From positions 1 to 64,000 of the forward strand of contig CACVBU010000590.1 in assembly GCA_902728285.1 (NCBI GenBank): a stretch of 64,000 bases of DNA. Direction: 5' to 3'. Origin of the DNA: Clytia hemisphaerica (taxonomy: Eukaryota > Cnidaria > Hydrozoa > Leptothecata > Clytiidae). The position numbers and the translations under genes are program-made. The stretch's first letter is position 1. Each line of letters begins with the position of its first letter. Positions 23,909-34,100 of the stretch are shown piece after piece. The notes beneath the pieces were generated by a model. The model made no database searches, was not told the DNA's origin, and saw only the letters and a list, made by a program, of their open reading frames with translations.

Positions 23909-24520
23909 TTTAAAGGGGAATTAACATTTCAAAATTGTCAACAAATAAATTACAAATTCTAATAGAGCTCATTGAGACAATTTCAAATATATATGGTTTA
24001 TAGGGCTTTACTCTTCTACATCCGGAATAAGAGTTGTTTGAAAATTCCCTTGCGTTGCTATGGATACGAAAAATGTGACGTATCACACGCCCTGTGTTTC
24101 TCTTTTTTATAAGGGAAGAGTGGTTAATGATGATTTAAAATGCAGTTTTTGAGTTTCTTTTTACCGTTATAAAGTTCACTGCACCTTTGGAATACTAACT
24201 AGACTCTCCTAGTATTATTTCTTCAACGTTTTGCTATAACTACTCTAAAAAAGATTAATTTTTATGTTTTTTATCTCTTTTACAACCAAATATAGTGTAA
24301 CAGTAAGAATAGTTGGAGCACACGTGACGTCACAAAATCAACAGAGGGGGAGTTTTTCTCCATTGTAGAGTCAAAATTGTGAGAAATTAAAGATTGAATA
24401 GCTCAATGAATAAAAGACATTATGAAGTGGTTCTTTTTTTGTTCGATCACATTTTTCTTCCTCTTTAATGTTTCGAAAAAAAATCTCAGGGTTAATTCCA
24501 AACGTTAATTCCCCTTTAAG
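23909..24520. mobile_element. TIR element TTAAAGGGGAATTAAC
   Basis: The 16-bp end TTAAAGGGGAATTAAC is matched exactly by its complement at about 24504-24519. The terminal TTAA may be the target duplication. The inside is AT-rich with no coding frame or motif array that I can see. Confidence 0.7.
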
Positions 24521-24894
24521 AAGTTTTGAGAAGTGGTTTTTCTTCGATTTTTTTACAATTTCTTTACTGCTGACCGCTAGGTTGCAGATAAGTCGATAAA
24601 AGGGGTATAGAAAAGTGCGCTGATGCATCAGGTTTCAAAATATATCAAAGTCAAGGTGCCCATTAGATTTCGATTTTCGTGGAGTCGATAAATTGAGACC
24701 TGCATTTGCAGTTTTTAGACTTTTTTGACGTTAAGTACTGATTTTGACGTAAATTCCAAGTTTCGCATTTTACCGTAATTTTAAAAGCTTTGAAACGCCG
24801 TAATTGCGTTAGTATTTTGAAGTAAGAAGCAAGTTGCTGTACATTTTCTCGTTCAAAATTTTAGGCTCTATTCGATGGTATATCTTACATTTCC

Positions 24895-27474
24895 GGACCT
24901 ACCTGAAGGTCCTATAAATTAACCTTTGTTCGTCCGTTCGTTCATCCGTTCGTCTGTTACCAACTTTTCTCAGGATTGAATCATAGGAATCTTTTGATTT
25001 TTGGTACAAAGGTGTAAAATGGTGGTGGCCAAAATGTGATGGAGCCCAATTTTCGGGAAAAATTTTTTTTGGGTAACTTTCAGCCAAAAAAACGGCTAAA
25101 AAGGGTTCTTTGGACTTTGTGAAAAATTGTATCATTAATTTTTGATATTTTTTTGCATGTAAGCAGGGTGTTATCATGGGTAAAGTATGGTTAGTATGGC
25201 TGAAGCAGATTTTCACAAAATTTTTGGCTCAAAAAACACATTTTTATCTATAAGAATCACTATTTATAAGCATAGATTAATGTTCTAAACCAAATTACTC
25301 CATTTTTTGACGTTATATAATGTTTGTTTGCTCATGATGTCGTAAAGTGAAAGAAAAGTTGTATTCAGGCATGAAATTTTGGTTGCTAAACGTGTTTTTT
25401 ATAAGAAAAAGGGCCAAATGTGATCTCTCTTTTTATAAGCACATTTCCGATTACTTAATTATTAGCTTTTCTCAAGATTGGTTCATTTTATTTGAGCAGT
25501 CATTTCCGAAAAATGGAAGATACATTTTCACACATTTTCTCTGGATAGTTAAGGCAGTTTCCTCAACAGAATCAGAAGAGTCAACTTTCATTTTCGCAAC
25601 AAAGTTTTTATGGATAGCACGTAAAAGAGGCTCCGGAAAGCGATTCTTTTTCAAATTGTCTATTATGAAGTCACAGTCTGCATCAAAGATCTTTTCGTTT
25701 GAATATCCAGCCGAAAATGCCGGAAATATGCCGGAAAAACCGGTTTTTTGGCATTTTCTCAAGATTTCATCATTAGTATTTTCTGATTTTTTGCAAAAAG
25801 ATGCGTATCAGCAATGCCCAAACTTGGCCAAGTCCGATTTTTGAGAAAAAATCTTTTCCGGCCGAAAATGCCGGAAATATGCCGGAAATCGCCATTTTTG
25901 CAGATTTTCATCAGACTTTTTCCTTATATTTCGTTGTTTTTTCACACAAAAACATTATTAATAGCAATGCCCACCATGAAGCATGGTTCAATCGTCAATA
26001 GAACTGAGTTTTGAAGCCGGAACTTTCTAAAAATCGCCGGAGCAGCCCATTTTCGCTGGAAAAACGGTATTTCTTGATTTTCTCGAGCTGTATTTTACAT
26101 TTTTTTATGAAATTTTGCACACTGATGCAAAATGATAATACCTAAAATGTGACGAAGCCCGATTTTCGAAAAACATTTTTTTCCGGCCGAAAAAGCCGGA
26201 AATATGCTGGAAATACTGGTTTTTTGGCATTTTCTCGAGATTTTATCATTAGTTCTTTCTGATTTTTTGCACAAAGATGCGTATTAACAATGCCCAAAAC
26301 ATGGCCGAGTCCGATTTTTGAGAAAAAAAATTTTGCGGCGGAAAATGCCTGAAATATGCCGGAAATCGCCGTTTTCTGGGTTTTCATTGGGCTTTTTCCT
26401 TTCAAATGGTTGTTTTTTCATTCAAACACATTATTAATAGCAATGCCCACCATCAATTATGTTTCAATTTTCAATAAAATTGAATTTTGAAGCCGGAACT
26501 ATTTAAAAATCTCCGGAACAACCTATTTTCACTGGAAAGACAGTATTTCTTGAATTTCTCGAGCTGTACTTTATATTTTTTTATGAAATTTTTCACACTG
26601 ATGCAAAATGACAATACCTAAAATGTGGCGGAGCTCGATTTTCGAAAAACATTTTTTTCCGGCCGAAAATGCCGGTATATCGCCGTGTCAATTCAAGACA
26701 GCCTTAAGTCCATTTTTTCCATTTTGAGATAATTGACTTTAAAGGTTGAGATGTGTTGGACTTAAGGCTCCACATTTCATGTCAATGCTTCATAAAAAAT
26801 AAAATTTGCACTAAAATTTAGGACTTAAGGCTGTTTATGGTTGATATATTATGGAACATTCTAAATTCTTATTTTTTTTTAATTGCAAAATACACCTTTT
26901 TCCCATTAGAATTCTGTGGACTTAAGGCCGTTTTTGGAAAGCGTGCATGCTGAAATAGGGGGTTATGGTCTTAAGTCAATTTTCGAAAAAATGGACTTAA
27001 GTCTGTCTTGAATTGACACGGCGATATGCCGGAAAAGCCGGTTTTTTGACATTTCCTCGAATTTTCATCTTTTGTTTTTTCTGATATTTTGCAGAGAGAT
27101 GCGTATTCGCAATGCTCAAAACATGGCGAGTTTGATTTTTGAGAAAAATTTCTTCCAGTGGAAAATGCCGGAAATCGCCGTTTTTGCATATTTTCATTGG
27201 ATTTTTTCCTTATGTTTCCAATTTTTTTCACACAAAAACATTATTGATAACAATGCTCACCATCAAGCATGATTCAATTGTCAATAAAACTGATTTTTGC
27301 GACCAGAACTTTCTATTTATTTTTTCCTTACAACCATTCCCTCTCCCCCCCCCCATCAACAATCAATGATGAATTTTTTGCGTTATGCATTTTTGCTAAA
27401 CGCTATATTTTCTGACTGATTTTTTTCATTTTTCTCCTCGCATTGCTATCTAACTTTCATAATCAGGTAGGTCC
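24895..27474. mobile_element. 2.6-kb TIR element with repeated CCGGAAA modules
   Basis: Ends GGACCTACCTGA and TCAGGTAGGTCC are inverted. The inside is made of several diverged copies of one module containing AATGTGACGAAGCCCGATTT, then TTTTTTCCGGCCGAAAATGC and CGGAAATATGCCGGAAA. GCCGGAAA occurs many times on both strands. Related end fragments lie in TSC1 intron 15 (about 43300-43530). Reading frames inside are in-frame accidents of the repeats. Confidence 0.65.
26680..27024. mobile_element. Nested TIR element with GACTTAAG motifs
   Basis: Inserted inside the 24895-27474 element. The ends (TCGCCGTGTCAATTCAAGAC at the left and its complement at the right, then CTTAAGTCCATTTTTTC) form an inverted repeat of about 40 bp with one mismatch, flanked by TA. 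GGACTTAAGG or CTTAAGTCC recurs about six times inside. Confidence 0.85.
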
Positions 27475-28480
27475 ATTCAGCATCTAGCTTGTTCAGTTTG
27501 AAGTACATTTTTATTCATTTTCACGCTTTTAGCCTGAGACGTCCTATCTCATTTACACTGGGTGACGAATACCCCATGCAAATGCTCACCCTGTTCATTT
27601 GCCAGGATGTGCCTGACTGTAAGAGACACTCTAAAAATGCCTTTAATAAAGCATGAACTAGCCTGTATAGAAACAGGTTCGTAAGAGCCTTAATGCCCCA
27701 AACACACCACATAATCCACGGCGGCACAACACCCGCCACCGCCCGCGCATCGCTCTTTTTTTCCTTCTAGTAGTTATTCTAGTGTAAATGGTGCCTTGAT
27801 AAAATCGAACAATATTCGTTGAACGATCGAAATCATCAAAACATAAAAATAAAACAAAAACAAAAATGTACAAATAAAGATGGCTTGTTGGTTCTTGGGC
27901 AGTTTTGATTTATTTCTTGAAAAATTCGATATATCATAGAATATCCACTTGGTTTTGCAAGGAAAGTTTCGTTCACTAAAAGAGAGCACTCCTCCCGCCC
28001 GCGCGACTTGCAAAAACCTCTCATTGATCTACCTTATTTGATGCTTGATACTTGCTGTTAAAAGTCAAGGGATGATGAAGATCCTTTCTGTCACCGTTCA
28101 AACTCATTCTTTTCCATTTAACAGCAAAATAAACATATAAAACCGAGGAACCACTGCTTAGATTGCTTAGATGCGTGCCGCCCGCACGGCAATTTGATCA
28201 ACTTCAGATTCTAAGTCCGTGTTTCGGCTTCCGGTAATTTTGTTGCTGTTCACTGCTAGGATACACCATTTTAAAACGGCTTTTTTCGCAGTCCTAGCTA
28301 CCAAACCGAGAAAGTTTTTGTGGCTTCAAGCCAAACCATTCAAGGTCATTTTGATAAAATCATCCGTTTGAAGATGTGATTTATATAGCAAATTTTATAG
28401 CAAATTTTTGCTTGGGATAAATTTAAAGGTACGTGCACACAATATAGCAAAACTACTTCGCTCATAAATTCGCTTCGCAA
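27475..28480. other. Intergenic, no gene seen
   Basis: Mixed sequence with slightly higher GC near 27720-27760 and 27990-28010. No conserved frame or clear repeat ends were found. Confidence 0.3.
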
Positions 28481-28690
28481 AAACAATGATACAGCCATGC
28501 ATAATTTTTAAAATATGCATGATACAGTAATTATCAGTGCATTTGGGTAAACAAGACAAAACTCCTAAAAAGCGCTTCCGTGCGGTCGAAATATCGCTGT
28601 TTGTGACGCACTGATTATGCATGGCTGTATCATTGTTTTTATGTATCACTGTATCATTGTTTTATAATTATTCACCCCATGGGCTGCCTC
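28481..28690. mobile_element. Degenerate GACCTTTTTTCAAAGAGG-family MITE with inner insertion
   Basis: Shares AAAACAATGATACAGCCATG and the right-hand GCCTCTTT.AAAAAA end with copies at 12557 and 20281. The middle has about 70 bp not found in those copies, bounded by CAGTGCAT and GTGACGCACTG. Confidence 0.55.
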
Positions 28691-28737
28691 TTTAAAAAAA
28701 TGTTTAGTGCTATGGTAAAGATAAAAATCCACACCCA

Positions 28738-28985
28738 TGAGGTAAAATTTATGGAGGCATTTTCACTTGTGGTGAAAATTACATTGGCAAAACAGAAAGA
28801 AATGTGATTACTAGATGGCTTGAGCATGAAAATGTCAAGAAAAATTCCATATCACAAATTTACTTGGAAAGTCATCGCCAATGCCTCAGAGAAATCCGCT
28901 CTTAGAAAGAACTTAGAGGCATCAATTATCGCTTTTATTATTAAAAAGCTGTCACTTAATGACCAATTATCTTCTAATTAATAGA
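28738..28985 (+). pseudogene. GIY-YIG endonuclease relic of a retroelement
   Basis: Translation from about 28747 gives IYGGIFTCGENYIGKTERN, then VITRWLEHEN, a GIY-YIG-like core with YIGKT. After a frameshift near 28845 it continues with HKFTWKVIANA and LRKNLEASIIAF. This order of motifs (CG.NYIG, LEH, H.F.W.VI, LEA..I) is that of the GIY-YIG module of Penelope-like and related retroelements (family knowledge). No reverse transcriptase is visible next to it, so it is a truncated dead copy. Confidence 0.7.
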
Positions 28986-29233
28986 TTATTTCCTTTTTAT
29001 AACTTTATGGAATGGCTGATTTAAACCTAAGTTTCTTAATAAACATTGAGTTTCATGTATGAAATAAAGGCCCAAACCAAACGATTGAATTCAAAATTTT
29101 CTTCGACCAAGAGGGGGTGAATGAAAAAGTACCTACTTACCAGGGGGTATAGCCATTTGCGTAGGTTTGCATACAGGGGGTGGGGTACTCAATTTTCAAC
29201 ATTTTAGTGCGTACATCCTATGTGGACGGCCTC

Positions 29234-29500
29234 ATACATGTTTTTATATTTATAAGCATACAAAAATCCAAAAGCTGGCTTGGAAATGCTTAAATCGAAA
29301 GATTTACAAAGCCGAAAAATGCTTTAAGGGATGCTTATATCTTAAGTAAAATTTTAGAGAAATTTCGAAATTCCAGCCAAAAACAAACAAATTCTGAAAA
29401 TGAAGGCTCAAGGTGATGGTTAGCATATGCTTAAAATTTTGCCATATATGAGCCTATTTATGCTTATAAACGCAATGCTTATAAAGAAAAAAACATGTAT
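29234..29500. mobile_element. TIR element with TGCTTATAA motifs
   Basis: Ends ATACATGTTTTT and AAAAACATGTAT are inverted. ATGCTTA or TTATAAGCAT occurs about seven times inside. No coding capacity. Confidence 0.7.
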
Positions 29501-29945
29501 GTAAAATGGGTCAGTGTTTATGGTCTGGCAAAATTTTCTGGAGAAAGTCTATCCAGTCCAGCGCGGATCTATCAAATTAATCTTCAAATTAGTTTTCAAG
29601 GATGGCTCAGTTCAAGTTTCTTCATCTATTTAGCCTGAGAAAATTAGACTTTAATTTTAAATATCGCGTATTAGTGGGAAATGGAATTCCATAATGATAG
29701 ACTTGGGTAAATTTCTGACCCAAACCTTTTTGATTCTCCCAGCAGCTCCCAGAGTATTTTCAGAATACTTCCAAGATCCAAAGATTTCAGGACCCCTTTG
29801 AAATCATTTTTGAGATTTTGGCCCAACAAAACCAAGTTTTAGAGCTTGAAATATTAGCATTTAGCGTGAAAACTGAATTTCTAGATTATGGATATATAAG
29901 AAATTTAAATTTATTTATTATAAATTTTTAATTTTTAAAAACTCA

Positions 29946-30430
29946 CAGCCAATTCGATTGACTTCAAAATATGCCATTTTTGCCCTGATTGCCATATATT
30001 TTGCATTCGATTGACAAAAATTTGGCAAATGTGGCAAAATTTGAGTGCCATAAATGCCAAATAAAAAAGATGTGGTGAATCTGGCATTCTTGGCGTTTTT
30101 GGAACTTACCTCCATACGTCTCCATAAAAAACACTGTTCCCACGAGATCTGTGTTCTTTTCGCTCCAATTTTGCCAAAGATTTTGAAAAATAGAAGACCT
30201 TCCAAATGTTAGAGTAAAACAATGCTGATCGGCAATTTGGTTGGTTAAAAAAATCGTTCGCTTTACAAACGCTGACAGAAAACTGCTGATGAAGCATCAC
30301 ACAACCGAAATCATAATGGCAGCGTAGCGATGCAAAAATTTGCCATGAAGCTGTGATCTTTTGACATTGAAATTGTGGATTTGGCAAAGTTGGTGAGTAT
30401 GGCAAATTTGGAAGTCAATCGAATTGGCTG
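29946..30430 (-). mobile_element. CAGCCAATTCGATTGACTTC element with TTTGGCA motifs, copy 1
   Basis: A 20-bp inverted terminal repeat, CAGCCAATTCGATTGACTTC and complement, is flanked by TCA on both sides. TTTGCCA / TGGCAAA occurs about ten times. A second copy in the opposite orientation lies at 52942-53429. Reading frames of about 100 residues in both copies are parallel accidents of shared ancestry. Confidence 0.85.
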
Positions 30431-31139
30431 TCAAAGTTGACTTTTCCTGGAGCTATCTGTGATGTGTTTCATTGTTGAAAATTTCAAGTGTGTACATTGA
30501 AAAGTTTAAAAGTTGTGGGTCCTCAAAAATGCAGCTTTCATGCATTTTGCTACCCAGAACCGGAGAAAATCAGCCTTTCTAGCCTGAAATTGAAACATTG
30601 AGCGATCTTGCTGGGGTTATTTTGTCTTTTTATGTTGAATAGTAGTACAAGACACCATTTAGAAACCATTTTGAACTTTTCCTGGCCTTTCATGACCTTA
30701 AAATGGGCAAAAAATGCCATTTTTACTCATTTTTTGCTTTAGTGAGAATCAGAGAGGAATACTGGATTTTTTATCTAGGAGGTTAAAAATTGCGCAAAAT
30801 GTCTTACAATATAGCAGAATATAGATTAAATTTTCTCAAAAAATACTACACTTTGAATTGTTTGACTTTGTCATTTTGACAATCTAAGGGTAGATCTACA
30901 GTTTACTGAGATATTGATACCTAGCACAGCCACTAACAGACTTCTTGAGTTTCTGTCTACCCTTTTCCCTGTATTTCATGTAGCTGAGCCTGAGGGGAAG
31001 ATATAGATTAATATCCACTGCATTGTATTAGTTAAAGCCAACTTAAAAAACGCTAACTTTATCTTAATTATATACAAAATTGTACTCTTCTATAATTTTA
31101 GAGCATTTTAGAACTTTAAAAAATATAGTGACTTTCACC

Positions 31140-34100
31140 ATGGTGGACCAGAGAGATGGTTGTGAAGAAATCAAGACTTATATTACATCAGAGGATACAA
31201 TGATTGTAAAAGAATACAAGAACATCATCCAGGAGGACTTGTATAGCTCAAGGGGTGCCTCTCTCCTTGACACACTTATTGAATGCTTCATGCAAACTAA
31301 ATCCAAACGATTGGTCGAGTTATTGATTGGGATCAATGATTCACTTTGTATGGTAAGTATGTTTTGTCCTACTGCTACTGCAATAGTCTTCTGTCCGTTA
31401 CAAACAGTTATTACCAGGTGCACAACTAAATAAATCTTTGAAAAGGGAAGAAGAATGATAGAATTTTAAATCTTAGTGACCCATTTCGCCGTTGACAAAT
31501 CAAAAGGGCCAATCACCAGTTTAGTGTGTGTGAGAAAGCTAAGAGTTTTTCTGTCTAGCTAGCCTTGAATTTGAGATTGTCCCTTTTTGTATAATGAAGA
31601 GGGTCCCCAAAACCATGACTTGAATCAAAAGAATGGAAATCACCAGCCATAAAAAACATGGGAATATCAATTCCCATTGAGTTTTGGTCCGTTAAGTTAT
31701 CCATACTGGCTGAAAAAATCCTACCGGGTCTGTGAGAAGGGGTGTATTTAATGAGAGTGTGAAATACCTTTATGTTATGCTTTCTTTTTGTAGCGACTTT
31801 TTGACAAGCTGAACGAAAACTTGAAGCACGGTCACCATGCTGAAGTTGCTGGCTTATTGTTTTCGATCATAAATAAACAGGTAAATCTGATTGTTGACTC
31901 GGTTGACTCTAGCCTCCAGGCTTTTAGGCCTTACTCTTGGTCTATAGGCACTGCTATAGGCGGCCACTAGTAACCCCCACCAGGAATTGCTTATTAATAG
32001 GTTTAAACATAATAGACAACTTTCACAAAAGATGTTTATCAATAGAGATTTCAAATAAAAGAATGTTTAAACACAGCTGATTGGCTTAGGTTTCGAAACT
32101 CTCTATTGTTTCATTAAAAAATCAGTGCGCCTGCGATTTATCCGAAGAATTTCAATATTCAAAACAAGAGCAGTGCGCATAGTTATCCCGAAGAGTATGA
32201 GTTTTACGCTCGAAACAAAGGAAGATATGACGTAGCCTAGGTTGACTTACTCTGATTTATATTTATTTTATTCAACACACTGTTTTATAGCTCTAGCCAA
32301 TCTATTAAAAGTCGTTAAAAAAGAATTTAGGTTAAAACAGGGGGGGGGGCACGCAGTTACTACAAGACAGTATGACACTTACTACCGTGGTGGTATTGTA
32401 TTCAGAAGTTATGAAAACAGTTACTACACAGTGTAGTAACTGCTGTTTGGGGGTGGTGCCAAACACTAAAGCTAGCACTTTTGGTGTAGTAAGTGCTTAT
32501 ATTTTAATTCTTTTTAATAAAGAACTTTCAAAATTTTTCACAAAAAATGAATTTTTTTGTGAAAAAATTCTTTGTTAAAAAAAATATTTTTGTTATAAAT
32601 ATAAATGGACGAAAAAAAATTTTTCTCAGACCCAACTTTGAAATTATGCTTTGCCTAATTATCATTAAAATGTTCTCAACAGCTGTTAACCAAGTAAATT
32701 AAAAGAAAATCTAGCACAAAAATGGCTTTAGGTTGAAAAATAATCGCAATTTAGGGTAATTTCGAGGATCTTTTTGATGATATCACTCAAAAACAGGGGT
32801 GGTACCTGGAAATCTTTTCTGAAAACAGTTACTACCAAGGTGTAGTAACTGCAAAGGGTGGTGGTCCTGAAAAAAAGTGTTGAAAAAGCACTTACTACAC
32901 ATCATGTCTTGTAGTAACTGCGTGCCCCCCCCCCTGGTTAAAAGATACTTGGTGCTTCAAAAATTGTGAAACATATTTTATTTTTCTTTCTTTTATTTTA
33001 CAACCATTATTCTTTCAGCCTTACTGGTTACACAAGATTGTGGGGACAGGACTTTTTGCTACCCTCTTGAAGAAATTGAACAAGGTACCGCAATGCCCTA
33101 AGTTTTAGTTTTCACTACTTGCCCGGTTTTGTTCTTTGCTCCGTTCCATTTTGTGTTGATATTTTCCAGATGCCAGTCTTTAAACCACTTTTTCTATAAC
33201 AAATAATAAGAAAATTCTTTTAAGTATACAGTTGCCGTTCTCTAAATCAACGTTCTTCTATTCAATGCGCTTAATTATTTGATAATTATTGGAAGCCCAC
33301 CTTCAACAACAACTCTCATAAACGACGCATCACTATACGATAGTTTCCTTTTTTCGATAAAAAAAAAAATAATAATACTTTTTTTACGTGGATAGCCCAG
33401 TAATCTAGGACTTTTAGACAGTCTTTTGATTGTTTTCGACCACGGCCAGCTGGCTCGGCTATCTATGAACTGAACGGAACATTGGAAGGAGCGGGGATTC
33501 GAACTGCGAACCCCTGGTTCGAGACGCTGTCGCCTTTGACCACTTGACCATCGCTCCATTCGATGAAATCCAATTCCCCTTGAAAATTGAACAAGAAGCC
33601 GGAAGGCGTGAAGGTCCAGCTGACGTGGCAATAACCGAATGTCGTTCGTACCGGGTTCCGCTCTGAGCTTCTATTCTTTGACACTTTCTTTGTATTGTTA
33701 AGTTTCGAAAGTTTTTGATGCATTTCCCGAAATATCGAAACTTTTGCCGCTGATGGGATTCGAACCCACTATATACAAAGCACCTATGATTAGAACGCCA
33801 GCACCTTAACCATTCGGCCATCGAGTCACAGCTGCATTATGGAGTTCAAAGTTGCTTATAAACATGGTATTGATTCCAAACTCTACCCGGGGGCTAAAAC
33901 CCTAACCAGGGGTTAACTCCCATCCCCAACCCTAGCCCTAACCCTACCTGACCCTACCTGAAACAACCTTTTAATCTAACCGGGAAATTTGACTCTACTA
34001 CCAATTCAATCCAAAACATAGGTCAAACATCGCGCGGGTAGGCGGGGCAAAAATTCTAGATCGGTGGTTGGTTTAGCCTGGACTTGTTAATTTATTGCGC

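Noticed and set aside
25347-27369. Several 60-165-residue frames between 25347 and 27369
   Set aside because: They run across the repeated CCGGAAA modules on both strands with similar peptides and no domain.
29918-30405. 95-99-residue frames matched by near-identical frames at 52967-53457
   Set aside because: Conserved only because both are copies of one non-coding TIR element; frames are open on both strands.
33459-33821. 120-residue minus-strand frame (MAEWLRCW..., MVKWSKATASRTRG...)
   Set aside because: These peptides are translations of tRNA-like sequence, a common artefact.
33892-33960. Interstitial telomere
   Set aside because: Only a few irregular CCCTAA-like words; not a regular array.
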